The notes under the pieces: model-generated
The model's database searches: none
What the model was told of the DNA's origin: nothing
What the model saw: only the letters and a program-made list of their open reading frames with translations
Made by a program: the position numbers and the translations under genes
Part shown: piece by piece, positions 44,829-56,371 of the stretch
How positions within the stretch are numbered: the first letter of the stretch is position 1
Layout: each line of letters begins with the position of its first letter
Origin: Cryptomeria japonica
Lineage: Eukaryota; Streptophyta; Pinopsida; Cupressales; Cupressaceae
Assembly (NCBI RefSeq): GCF_030272615.1
Contig: NC_081413.1
Coordinates: forward strand, 17,553,785-17,617,784
Length of the DNA stretch: 64,000 nt
Direction: 5' to 3'

Positions 44829-46975
44829 TCACTGAGGAGGATTCTCAGGGTTTTTGTTCTTGATGGTAATAGTAGAGATATGATTGTCCATCGAGATATG
44901 ATTGATAGTTGAATCATAGTTGTAAGGTGCTCTAGTATAGTTGGCTTGATCATCTGTGACATTAGCTTTTCCCTTGTCGTGCTTTGGGAATGGTTCCTTA
45001 AACATCTCATGTTCTTGATTGGATGAGTGTCCCTCAATCTCAATGTCACCTCTATCAATGAGATCTTGCACAATATTCTTCAGTCGATGACAATTACCTA
45101 TTTTATGACCCTTGCTTTTATGAAATTCACAATACTCATCATCATTCCACCAATTTGGTTTAACCTTTGGTTCATATGGAGGAAAATCTGGAACTGTGAT
45201 TACCTTGTTTTCCACTAGCTTTTTGAAGACTGTCTCAAGTGGTTCTCCCAACGGAGTGTACTTCCTTCGTGACCTGGAAGTTGTTTGAGTATTCACTTGA
45301 TTGTTTGTAGAACTTGATCCCGAAAAGATGAATTTGGGTCGCACCGTGTTGGCATCAACAACACCATCATTGACTGTGTTCTTGTTTTTATTCCAAAATC
45401 TTGGCTTGTCTTTTCCTTTAAAGTCATCTTTGTTTTCCTTAAATATCTTAATGACTCCTTGCTCAATTAGGACCTTCTTTGTTGCTAAGCCTTTTTCAAT
45501 GACGTCCTTCAAGGTGGACAAACAAGCTTTCCTTAGATCATAGCCAATGTCTTTGTTAACATTTTGGGTGAACATTTCTACCATTTGTTTTTGTGGAATT
45601 TCGCAAGAGCATCTGCTGGCTAGATTTCTCCATCTTTGTAAAAATGATGCAAAAGATTCTCCCTCTTTTTGCTTGGTGTTGCACAAAGTAGTGACTGATA
45701 TGTCTGTCTCTATGTTATGGAGAAATGTTGAATAAATGCCTCTACTAAGTCACCCCATGACTTAATACCAGGTGGGAGTTGGGAGAACCATTCCATAGCT
45801 TGATCGCCTAAGCTTTGTGGGAATAATCTCATCAAATATGTCTCTTCTGAAGCTACTTCAATGCAAGCTGTGAAAAACTGTCTTATGTGTGCCTTAGGAT
45901 CCCCTTTTCCTCTATATTTGTCAAATTTAGGCGTCACAAAATGTGTAGGAAATGGAGGCATTGGAATGCTCTTGTCAAATGGATAAGGACATATGTCTCT
46001 CATTGTGTATGTTGGCTTCGGTGCATTTATGTCCTCCATTTTCTTTTGTAATTCTCTGATTTGTTGCTCCAAATTGCTCTTAGGTGGAGATCGACTTCTT
46101 GAACCATACCCCATGTTTGAGACACCAATTGGAGGAGGAGCATGTTGCATATATGGATGATATTGATCATACACATGTTCATATGGAGGAGGTCTATAGT
46201 GATGCTGCGTATATGGACCACTTGGTATAGATTCATGTTGAGGAACACCATATCTATTTTGTGCATGTATACCATACTCTACAGGCATGTCATGTTCTAT
46301 TGTATTGCCCCCAAATTTGACATGAGGTTTCCTTGTGTCCAAATTTTGAGCATGCCTTGGAATATCCCATTGCTTTGGTGGTTGATCCTTAGCATTGATA
46401 TGTGATTGAGCATATTTTTCTCCATAAGACTTCCATAATGGTCTGCGAAGGTGAGTATCATATGTTTGACCATGTGTATGTGGGACCTCTGGTTTTTGAA
46501 GCAAAGCTGATGGTGATTCAGGTACCATGTGTGGTCCTCTATTTCCTCCACTATTAGGTCTCCTTTGATCCATGTTGGAGTGAGGTTGTTGCAAAGGTCT
46601 ATGTTCCATTATTTGAGACATGTCAAAATCATGAGGTATCTTGGCTCCACTTTGTGCCATCATGTGTAAGAAGTATTGTCTATCCCTCCTCATTATTTCC
46701 TCAACCAATCGATTGAAATGGGGATTCATAATGGATTCTTCCACATCTACTGAATGTATTGAAAAATTGTCCATATTGTCATTGTGTGTAGCATTGTTGT
46801 TTGTAGTGTCTGCGTTCTCCACATTTGGAATGTTTCTATAGACATCCATGTCCGGCAATGTAGTGTGATCAGTATTGAAAAATAAATCATTGTCATACTC
46901 ATAAGAACTCATGTTTGCGGACTCTTGAGCCTCTTTAGTTTCTCTCCTAGATTTTTGAAGACGGGTTTCAACCAT
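44829..46975 (-). pseudogene. element B gag
   Basis: The frame from 46,975 to 45,710 (421 codons) has a low-complexity N-terminus rich in Asn, Pro, His and Tyr and then the gag core (FVTPKFDKYRGKGDPKAHIR, DQAMEWFSQLPPGIKSW). A one-base shift near 45,707 moves to the frame 45,686-44,829, which holds GESFASFLQRWRNLA and a C-terminal zinc-binding motif CEFHKSKGHKIGNCHRLK of the kind found in Tat-type gag. A TGA near 44,826 (CGA in the ancestor is plausible) ends it. Gag packages the RNA; near-intact frames agree with a young element. Confidence 0.87.
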
Positions 46976-47467
46976 GAACTAGGTATTGACCAAGATGTGT
47001 GAGACTAGATGAAAAATGGAAAGAGTATGGAAGACCAAGAGTTGGATGAAATGTAAATGAGTCTGAAGTGTACTTGTAATGTCCAAAGTGTAAGACCAAG
47101 TATGTTTGTAGTAGAGTAGGTGTGACTTCCAAAGAGAGGATAGTTTCTCTTGATGAGGTAAGTTGACCTTGACTCTAAGTAAAACCAAATGAGACCCAAA
47201 GGTAAGAAACCTTGATGAAGGACCACTTAGCAAAGTGTTGTTGTATGTAGTGTGTTGACAAAGTATGATGAGGACAAGCAAGTGACCTTTTGACTCAAGT
47301 TTAGACAAGTGTGAATGTAAAGTGAGATGTGAAGCAATGATGGACTTTGTGAGACCCAAAGACAGGTTGAATGCTAAATGAAACCCTAGAGAAATGACCT
47401 AGGAAGCTCAAGAATTCTGAAACTGACTGTGTTTGTTTGCTGGATTGTAACAGTTTTTTGATTCTGA

Positions 47468-47786
47468 ACACAGACGTGCCTGTATACTTCACAGACATGG
47501 TTTCCCGACACAGACGCTACTCTGTTTAACACAGACGCGCTTCTGAGATTTTCCTGTTTATGTTTGCTGGACTGTAACAGTTTTTCAATTCTGGACACAG
47601 ACGCGCCTGTATACTTCACAGATGTGGTTTCCCGACACAGACGCCACTCTATTTAACACAGACGCGCTTCTGAGATTTTCTTGTTTGCCAAATGCAATGT
47701 TGACTGTTCGAACACAGACGCGATTCTGTCCTTCACAGACGTGACTAGACAACACAGACGCTATTATACCTGACGCAGACACGTTT
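47468..47786. repeat. ACACAGACGCGC array 1 in the element B leader
   Basis: About 20-bp units (CACAGACGCGCTTCTGAG type) in blocks of four, the blocks repeating with TTTGCTGGA-TGTAACAGTTTTT between them. The orientation is opposite to the array at 40,065-40,305. Confidence 0.85.
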
Positions 47787-48987
47787 TTGCAAAATTTGTG
47801 CAATTTTTCCAACCTGTGAAGTTTTGTTGTGACCCAATCTGATTATTTGACTGTTTTTCGTGACAAGAGGACATAGTGTTGATGAGGACTCAATGTTTGC
47901 TAGTGTTTAGACTCCAAAATGACTCCAAGAAAAGTGTGTTGTTTGATGTAAAAATGTTTTGCATACACTTGAAGACACAAAAGACACAATGTTTTGCTGT
48001 TTGGTCTTGAATGTTTTGAATGTTTAACATAAGTCAAGCACAATTCTTATGGCTGGCCAAGACAATAGTTGTTGATCCCACATGGGGTTTTACCCCCGAG
48101 GCTACGCTATTCAGAGCAGATACTTAGATGCTTGACCTCACTGGCTCCACCCTCGGCACTCACTTCTTGGGTCAGCCAAGCATCAGTCCCCATGAAAACT
48201 CCCCATGGCGAACTTTGTATCTCTACTAAGAACCGTATGTGTGTGGGCCGCTACCAGAGGTCCGACCTCCTGCCCCAACAACTAGAAGGATTTGGGCCTC
48301 TAAAACAAAATGGTGCTAGTAAGGGCATCCGCTCGTGTGGCCATACATGCAGCACTTTCAGCCGGTAGGGGTTACGCCCTACAAATGATCAAATAAATTT
48401 GATCAAACGGGTTTATGGGGAGACATAGTGTCGGTATGAACTAATCAGCACACGTTATTCATAGTTTTCACTATGAATACATTTGATTATAGTGGTTCGG
48501 ATGAGGTGGGTTTTCCTCGCTACCACTTGGGTCGTCCTCTTCTCACTAGTAGTCCTAATGACCACACGGGAAGACAGACCCTCTAAAGATTAAACAAAAA
48601 GAGCCTATTGCTCAAGACACAAAAGACAATGATTCAATTTTAGTGCACCAATTGAAGTGTTTGCTAGTCTATGAAAACAAGGCACACAATAAAAATCCAA
48701 AAAAAAACCCTTGCCAAGGACCTGCACCAAAGATTTGTTAGTAGTTTGGGTTGTTTCAAATGATCACCCCTTCCTGCAAGCACACAAGTTAGGTAAATTT
48801 TAAAACCCAAAAGACTTTGTGAAAATAGGGGCCTTCAACCAAACGATTTTGCTTTCAAGACAAGCTGCACCAATTTTGTTAGCTAGATCTGAAAATGTTA
48901 GCTCGAAATAAACCAGATCTGAAACATTAAATGTAAGACAAAATGGCGAAAAAATGAAAACCTAATTTTTTTTAAAATTTTTTTTTT

Positions 48988-49377
48988 ACATAGACGCGAT
49001 TTTACCTTACATAGACGCGATTCTGCCCTACACAGACGCGATTCCACAACACAGATGCGATTTAACACCTCATAGACGTGTTTCTGCAAAAAAATGTAAA
49101 ACAGAAAATCCTGCAAAGCACAGACGCGATTAAAATGATCACAGACGTGACTTCGTGACACAGACGCGGTTCTGTGATGCACAGACACGTCTGCAGAACA
49201 CAGACGCGACCCTTGGTCACAGACGCGGCTAAAAACACCGTGGACATGACTAAATAACACAAACGTGCTTTCCCGAAACCTGTAAAATAAAATATTGCCA
49301 GTAATACAGACGCGATTCCAGATCTCGTAGACGCGCCAGAAAAACAAAAACACGATCCGAAAGTGCGCAGATGCGGG
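48988..49377. repeat. ACACAGACGCGC array 2 next to the primer site of element B
   Basis: About 15-18 degenerate units (ACACAGACGCGATT type) end some 90 bp from the primer binding site. The element A array at 52,385-52,745 occupies the same position with a different motif. Confidence 0.85.
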
Positions 49378-49463
49378 AATGTCGAAAATGTTGCCGAAAA
49401 TGTCCGATCTACAACTTCAAAAACACAAGATCTGCAACAAGGAGGTTAAATGCAAAGGGACAA

Positions 49464-49483
49464 GAGTCCCACCGGGCGTGCCA
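49464..49483 (-). other. primer binding site of element B
   Basis: Minus-strand TGGCACGCCCGGTGGGACTC lies 3 bp from the 5' LTR. The leading TGG matches a tRNA 3' CCA end; I do not assign the tRNA. Confidence 0.75.
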
Positions 49484-49486
49484 AAA

Positions 49487-50253
49487 TGTATATGGTGAAA
49501 ATGGATAACAACAATAACAATATTGAAAGGCTAAATGAATTCAACCACAAAACCCTAGCCTAACAATCAACAAAGATACACCATAACATATGAAGATTAC
49601 CTAAGACAATGCAAATCAAATGAAATCACAAAGATTATACCATCACATGTCCAATAGGGTTTTGATCTCCATTCTTCCTATCTCCATTGATCTTGCTTGA
49701 TATATTTGCTCTCAAATTTTATGTGCACAAGAGCTCAACAAAGAACGGAATGTGGTTGCAAGTAGGATCGTAGTGTAGTCAAGTCCTCCAAATTGTCGAT
49801 TAGGGTTTGATAATGAAGAAGACATCTCCTTAAATAGAAGACACAATATGAAATGGAGAGATAAGATTGAGAGGTGTAAAAGGAGGTCGGCTATGATTAG
49901 AGGGTAGGTAGAAGAAATAATAAAATAATGAAAGAGGTAGGTAGTGTAGGAATTAAGAGATGAGTGACATGTGTCATGTGTAGAAAAGGATAATGAATTA
50001 ATTAAATAAACACAGATTTATTTAATTAATAGAAGAAGTAGGATAATTAAATAAATAAGATATTTATTTAATTTAGGAAAAGGATAATTTAAATAAATAA
50101 ATGTATTTATTTAAATGAGAAATAAGGCTAGAAGAGGATAAATGAATTAATTAAATAAATAAAGATTTATTTAATTAATAGAAGAATTAGGCTTAGATAA
50201 TTAAATAAATAAAATATTCATTTAATTAGACATGACAATTTTGGGTGTCTACA
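49487..50253 (-). repeat. 5' LTR of element B
   Basis: A complete 767-bp LTR, on the plus strand TGTATATGG...GGTGTCTACA. The half nearest the element's outer end is made of TTTAATTAAATAAATAAA-like strings. GGAGG follows directly. Confidence 0.92.
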
Positions 50254-50258
50254 GGAGG

Positions 50259-52384
50259 ATGAAAGGATTCCTTGATCTTTATCTTGACTTAGAGTAGGAT
50301 CATTTGAGTTTGTGCTTTTATCTTGATTTTTAATTAGATTAGTGAAGGAGATGGAAGGGATATCATGCTCTTTCTTAGGAGGTGGATGTTGAATGGGGCT
50401 CTGCTCTTGAGATAAAAGGGGATCATCGTGGATGGAATACCAAAATCTTAGGGGATCATCATAAGATTATTGATAGGTGGGATCTTGATAAAAATGGGAT
50501 TAAACTGGAGAGATATGATATCTTGATCTTGATTGAGGCTAGGACTCATTTCCTTTGAATAAGCTTCTTCTTTTTCAAGCAACAAGGGATGGTCACATGA
50601 GTGATGAAAGTTTCAATTTGGATAGGTTGATGTTGTTGACTTGATGGATACTTCATTTTGGATACTCAAGCTTACTAAGTCAAATAGAGGGTTTGTTCAA
50701 TAGGCCCCGATGGCAAAGCATGTCAAATGATATGGATAAAGTATCCCGATATGGAAACTTGATTTGACTAACTTGAATACCTAGCTAGGTATTGTTGTCA
50801 TTGAGATAGTTAAATGATAAACTCTTGATCACTTGGTTTGATACTCCCCTAATCTTGTTGGATGAAAGTCTTGCCTAAAGATAGTTGAAAAATTGATAAC
50901 CACCTCAAAGGTGCTTTGTTTGATTTGTAAACTTCTCCACTCTATGATTCCTTTGCTTGAACTGATTGTTTTTTAAATTTGTTGATTGATACTTTGCAAG
51001 ATGTTTGATCATTTGTGACAAGAATACATATAGCACACATGAAGACAATGGTCATCCTAATGCTAAACATTTAGTGTTTTTTTTGAGGATGTGTTCAAAT
51101 CCCTGATGTTTTCATAGGTTTGGATACAAATAAGACACACCAAGTAGACTCTTTACTCAAGGGTCATTGACAATATCATAACCCATAACTCGATACTCCT
51201 TCAGCTCAAACAACCATGTCACCCCCTAGAGGGTGATTATTTTTTTGCCTTCTTCAAGAAATTAACCCAAAGATAATTGCTCCTCAATTGAGTAGTTATC
51301 TCAAGGGAGATGTATGGTGAGTGATCTCGGGGGTGGATTCTTCCCCACCCTTGCACTATGATATTGCCAATGTATGGCAATTGACTCAGCTCAAAGTTTC
51401 TACTTCTATGCTTCGTAGTAAAGGTTCTGTTTGGTTCGAAAAATGATAAACTCAATTAAGAGGCTTCCCAACCTTTAGAACAAAGGCTTTTTGCATCTCA
51501 AGGACATTAGTGGAAGGCTATCAAATACACACTTCCGTTGGAGGGGATTTTCACCAGCCTCCAAATTTGATTATAGTGGGTTGGTAAACTTGGCTTTAGT
51601 TGTTGTCCACTTGGGTTGTTCCCTTCTCACTAGCCCCCTCAAGGTGTTTGGGAAGGCAGACCCTCTAAAGGTTTTAAATGTTTGAAAGTAAATAAAGCAT
51701 GCAAAGAGTGGGTTTGGTTTTTTGGTCACCCAATTAAGGGGAGAGCATATACATAGCACTCAAGACAAAGCATACAATGTTCTTTTTACCTTTCAAAGCA
51801 ATGATTATCTAAGTCCTAATTGGAGATGTTGCTCCAATCAAACATGATATTTATTTTAGTCCCACATAGCAATTGTTTTCTAACTAGGAAAGTGAAATCC
51901 TGGTCAACAAAATGAAAGAACGTTGCTATAAAGTAAATCGCTTTGCAAAAAGGGACAAGTTGATTGTTCTTTTTAACTTGCAAATAAAGATTGATTGTGA
52001 ATCTTACCTTTTCATGAAATGAAAGTTTGTTGTTCTTTTTAGAGCCCAAATAAAGTGTGAGATCCTAACTTGCAAAAATGAGAAATTTGAGTTTGTGGTT
52101 CTTTTTATCCTTTGCAAGTGTGGTTCTTTTTAAGCCCAAAAATTGAAGTGTGATGTTCCTTTTAAACACCAAAATAAGATGAAGTTATTTTTATCTTGCA
52201 AAAATGAAAAGATGAGTTCTTTTTAGGTTAACTTAAGAAAGTAAGCAAAAAGGACTAATTAACTCCTCCTTTAACCTTGTAAACCACTTGTTAGAATCCT
52301 GCAAGAAAAGTATTAGTGAAAACGAAAAAATTCAAGGTAGGCTAGACAAACCTAGAATTCTGAATTGTGTTACAATTTTTTGTA
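50259..52384. other. internal region of element A, 5' leader side
   Basis: No coding domain. 51,480-51,690 resembles the element B leader near 48,480-48,600. TTCTTTTTA-GCCCAAA-like phrases recur at 52,030-52,230. Confidence 0.45.
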
Positions 52385-52745
52385 ATTTTTTTTGGTCACA
52401 TACGTGCTAAAATAGTGCAAATTCTTTTCTTTTTTTTCTTGTCACATATGCGCTAAAACAGAGTGCATATGCGCTAAAACAGAGAATAAATGCTCTAAAT
52501 TGTACTACAAATGCGCTAAAAGACTCTGGAAATGCGCTAAACTGTCATAAGCCAAAAAAAGACAAAAGATGTAAATGCGCTAAAACAAAGATCAACTGCG
52601 CTGCAACGTACTTCAAATGTGCTGTAATAGTGAACGTATGCGCTAAAACAGAGATCAAACATGCTATAACAGAGAACACATGTGCTACAACGTACCACGT
52701 ATGTGCTAAAAGAATATGGAAAATTTCTTGGTCGCACCTACGCAA
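52385..52745. repeat. ATGCGCTAAAACAGAG array next to the primer site of element A
   Basis: About 12-14 degenerate units of roughly 20 bp (TATGCGCTAAAACAGAG type), some drifted to ATGTGCTACAACGTAC. The array ends about 35 bp before the primer site, the same arrangement as in element B. Confidence 0.82.
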
Positions 52746-52778
52746 AAATGTTACAAATTTGATCAAATTAGGGGTCTA

Positions 52779-52796
52779 GCCCCACGATGGGCGCCA
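52779..52796 (-). other. primer binding site of element A
   Basis: Minus-strand TGGCGCCCATCGTGGGGC lies a few bases from the 5' LTR. TGGCGCC-type sites are common in plant Gypsy elements. Confidence 0.75.
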
Positions 52797-52800
52797 AAAA

Positions 52801-54270
52801 TGTATGTTTAGATTGTGGTACCTACAAAACAGACACAAACAACACAAACACACCAATGGGACATTGCATTAGAGATTAAAATCAATCAAACACATTAGTT
52901 AATTAAAAAATCTCAAAATCATCTCATTGTCCTCTATCTCCAAGGATCTTCAAGATTCAAGGTGGTCCTCACTTGGAAGAGCACTTGATTTTTAATATGA
53001 CAGCCTAAAGAACGAGATTTAAATGATATGATCTAGGATCAAAATGAATGCAACTAAGATCCTAGCTAGATGATCAAATGATATAAAGAGATGAAATGCA
53101 AGATGGAATGCAAGATATGAAACTAAGATTTAAATGATATGATCTAGGATCATAATGAAAGATAAACTAGCATGCAAATAAGATCATCTAAGTGCTTGAA
53201 GATGACAACTTAAGCTCCTTGATAACCTGCAAATTAACTATAAGTTTGATGCACAATATGATGGATTGATTGATTGAATAAATGGGCTCTATTTATAGAG
53301 AAAACAGAGAAATGAATGGTTGAGATTGAACAATCTCAACAAGGGCTAGTATGAAAAATTATCAATCCATGAGGGGGATTCAATCCAATCCCAAGTTGAC
53401 AAATGTCACCTTGATATGGCTTGAGAAGATGCTAAGAAAGCATTAGATGCTAAATAAGCATTAGGGGTAACCTCAATAGATGATATCATTGGATAATGCC
53501 ATTATCCAAGGGAGCATGTTATTGTCCAAGAGGTAAACTCTTGTGCAAAGTTGAGGGATGGCCAAAGGGACAACCATCATGGGCTAGGATGATGTCTTGT
53601 AAGAGGCATTAAATGCTCTTTGATGACTTTGGAGGTTAATTTGTTGAAAGTTAGATAACCTTACAAGTTTGGAAGACTCAAAAGTTAACTTGTTGAAGAA
53701 GGTAGAGTCTTCAACACATCTAGAAGACTTTCTTCCAAATTTGGAGAAGTGACCCCCCCAAATTTAGGGATGTGACGTGATTAGAAGAATAAAGCTAATT
53801 AATGAGGGGTTAGAGGGGTTCTAGAAGAATGTTAGCATGCTAATGAAAAATGTAGGAGAATGCAAGTGGAGGAAAATAAGTATTTTAGATAAAATAAAAG
53901 ATTTATTTTAGCCAAAAGGGATGCAACTTGCATTTGTAGGATTTTGCAAGTGGAGGGATTATTCACATTTAAATAATAATTTATTTAAATGCAGAGGGAT
54001 TTTTAATCAAATGTAAATTCAATTAAAAGAGAAAAGAAGTTTCAATTAAATAAATAATATTTATTCAATTAAATGGCTAAAGGGGATTTAATCAAACCTT
54101 AGCTTAATTAATAGGTTAGGCTAGAAGAAATGGATTTTAATCAAGTGTTTAATTTGATTAATAGGTTGATAGAGATATTAATTAAACCTTAGTCTAATTA
54201 ATAGATGAATAAATGATGATTAAATGAATAAAATTCATTTAATTAGTTGTGCAAGTTTTAGGTGTCTACA
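52801..54270 (-). repeat. 5' LTR of element A
   Basis: A 1,470-bp LTR, on the plus strand TGTATGTTTAG...GGTGTCTACA. It carries small insertions relative to the left LTR, for example near 53,440. Confidence 0.85.
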
Positions 54271-54572
54271 TTTTGCCCCTCTTTGAAGCAACATGTGACC
54301 ACATGTTGATTTAATGAAAAATGCTTGATATGTTGCCAAAAGTCTCATTATGGTGTTGTCGTCAAAATTGTCGATATGAAACCTTGAATAAGAAAAGTTG
54401 CTATGAAGCTGGTGTCGATATGAGACTGATATGGAGATTCGATATGATAATGATTTATTTAGATGCAAAGGGATTTTTAATCAAATTTAACTTCAATTAA
54501 AAGGGAAAAGGGGTTTTAATTAAATAAATAAGATTTATTCAATTAAATGGCTAGAGGGGATTTAGGTGTCTA
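54271..54572 (-). repeat. rearranged tail of a second element A copy
   Basis: 54,271-54,450 repeats the internal sequence that follows the left LTR (TTTTGCCCCTCTTTGAAGC onward). At GATAATG it jumps to the interior of an LTR (ATTTATTTAGATGCAAAGGG), and at GGGGATTTA it jumps again to the LTR end (GGTGTCTACA). The right LTR is therefore shared with the remnant of a tandem LTR-internal-LTR array. Confidence 0.75.
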
Positions 54573-55966
54573 CAATAGGTACCAAACATCTACTCCACCT
54601 GGCTTCACAGGCCTGAGCGTGTCTTATCCCAATGGCAAGTTGTCAGACATGGCATATGTTTCCCTCTCATACTTTAGGCTTAATTTGATACCCTTGTCAA
54701 TTAGTGTCTTGGCTTGAGTCGTTGGTTTGCGTCATATGGTATGTTGTCCAACCTTATGTCAGGTTGCCTTGTGAATTTGCGATTATTTATTACTTAATAA
54801 TTAATCGCTTTACATAGTTTATCTAGTATTAAATTAAATTAAAGGATGACATTAATTTTTTATATTAATGTGTGAATTATTATTGTTAGAGATTTATTAT
54901 TTATAAATATTTATTTCATGAATTTGTATTTACTTGATGGTTTTATATTATTATTATTTTATGGTCTAATGTTTAATTGAATATTTATTATACGAGCTTT
55001 TGATTTATTGAATTATTCTTTATTTATTAATTATTGGTTGAGTATTTATGCATATCTATGCATTTATTTATTGTTTAATTACTGGTTGAAGCATTTATGC
55101 TTGTCCGTACATTTACGTATTCATTATCCATTTTTGCTTATTCGTTTATTGTTTATTTATCTTATTTATTAATTTATTTATTGTTGGGTTATTTATTGTT
55201 TTACTATTGTTTTGATTATTTATTTGTTATTATTTATGTACTTACCCCTTGTTATGATTGGCCCTCTTGAAAGTTGTGATTGTAAAAAATATTATTTAAT
55301 TTTTTATTGATTTATTTATACTATTTTGTAGTTTAATATTTATTTGGGTATTTGATTTATTTATTAGCCTTTTCTATTTTATTTATTGATTAATGGGTTT
55401 ATTTATTATTTATTGTTGTTTATTCTTTTATCCATTTGTTTATTTATTATTTACCTTACCTACCCTCTTTTATTATTGGCTTTGAGATTTAGAGATTTAC
55501 GTAATATTATTTTATTATTATTCTCACCTCAAATTTGGGTAGGGTTGGTATGATTAATAATATTTTTAATTATTTTGATGTCAACCATGATGGGTTATGG
55601 TTTTGGATTAATTTTTATATATTGTTTTCTGAGTTTTGTCGGGGGTTGGCTTGCTGGAGATTATTTTCATTATTGCAAAATTCATGATTTGGCTTGGGTT
55701 TGAATTTGGAATTGGAGCTTGGATTTGGGATTGTGCTTCATCGATTTTCATTGTCCATTTTCTGCTATTACCAGGTTAGAGGGTTTATCCTTCTTTGCAA
55801 TTATTTTTGAAAAGCTTGTTTGGAAAAGATTGTTTGCGAATTTTTTTGGGTTGCCGAGAAATTTAAATAAATCAATTATAAATTAGTTGATTGGGATTAT
55901 TGTATTCTTTGGTTTAAATTTTTGGAAATGCTTGCTGTGAATTTTTAGGCATTTGGGAGTTGCATA
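54573..55966. other. T-rich spacer, no gene
   Basis: TTTATTTATTGTT-type low complexity dominates 54,780-55,620. No domain or terminus was found. Confidence 0.4.
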
Positions 55967-56371
55967 GTGTCACGAAAATGTCGTTTAATTTATATGTGTT
56001 ATGTAGTAATTGTTGTATGTGCGATAGAACCCTATGTAAGCGTTGCAGTGTGGCGAAAACACTATTTAATCTGTATGTGTATGCAGTAATTGTTATATGT
56101 GTGATAGAACCTTGTGTAAGCATCACAGTGTGGCGAAAATGTTGTTTAGTCCGTATGTATTTTGCAGTAATTGTTGTATGTGTGATAGAGCCCTGTGTAA
56201 GCATCGCAGTGTGGCAAAAACACTTTTTAATCCGTATGTGTTCTACATTAATTGTTGTATGTGCGACAAAACCCTATGTGAGCACCATAGTGTTGCCAAT
56301 ACACTGTTTAACCTGTTAGATGTTTTGGAGTAACTATTATATGCACGCCAAGCCCTTTGAATGCTCTATAG
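55967..56371. repeat. five-unit tandem repeat of 81 bp
   Basis: Units of exactly 81 bp start at 55,967, 56,048, 56,129, 56,210 and about 56,291. They begin GTGTGGCGAAAACACT and contain TAATTGTTGTATGTG and GATAGAACCCT. Unit 5 and a partial unit 6 are more diverged. Because 81 is a multiple of 3, overlapping repeat ORFs run through the array. Confidence 0.88.

Larger units (their letters stand above)
46976..49463 (-). other. leader (5' UTR) of element B with repeat arrays
   Basis: About 2.5 kb lie between the primer site and gag. It contains two ACACAGACGCGC arrays: 47,468-47,786, which is built as a higher-order repeat of about 115-120 bp, and 48,988-49,377. Between them, 48,060-48,600 is unusually GC-rich for this window and resembles part of the element A leader at about 51,500-51,680. 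ORFs here are by-products of the arrays. Confidence 0.7.
39085..50253 (-). mobile_element. element B: young non-autonomous Tat-like Gypsy element with antisense PMD gene, inserted in A
   Basis: The element is flanked by the perfect duplication GGAGG (39,080-39,084 and 50,254-50,258), inside element A. The right LTR is 767 bp; the left LTR is the same but loses its inner end. On the minus strand the order is LTR, primer site, leader of about 2.5 kb with repeat arrays, gag, protease, integrase C-terminus, then an antisense PMD gene remnant, then LTR. RT, RNase H and the integrase core are absent. The LTRs show only about four differences by eye in roughly 725 bp, so insertion was recent. A deletion at 39,809/39,810 removed the polypurine tract region. 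Confidence 0.88.
33662..54270 (-). mobile_element. element A: large LTR retrotransposon derivative without coding capacity (hosts element B)
   Basis: LTRs of about 1.45 kb lie at 33,662-35,105 and 52,801-54,270. On the minus strand they begin TGTAGACACC and end CATACA. A purine tract (minus AAGAGGGGCAAAA) abuts the left (3') LTR and a TGGCGCCC-type primer site abuts the right (5') LTR. Without the nested element B, the internal region is about 6.5 kb and has no gag or pol domain, as in the non-autonomous LARD class. LTRs differ at about 4 of the first 40 positions, so it is clearly older than B. Short stretches of the leader (CACTTGGGTTGTTCCCTTCT, AGACCCTCTAAAG) resemble the leader of B, which suggests common ancestry. 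Confidence 0.82.

Noticed and set aside
48898-49353. 151-codon minus-strand ORF with ESRLC-type repeats
   Set aside because: A by-product of the ACACAGACGCG array, whose period happens to leave a frame open. No domain and drifted units.
55914-56333. Cys-rich repeat ORFs on both strands as a possible secreted repeat protein
   Set aside because: They follow from the 81-bp unit being a multiple of three. No signal peptide or plausible start, and later units lose the pattern.
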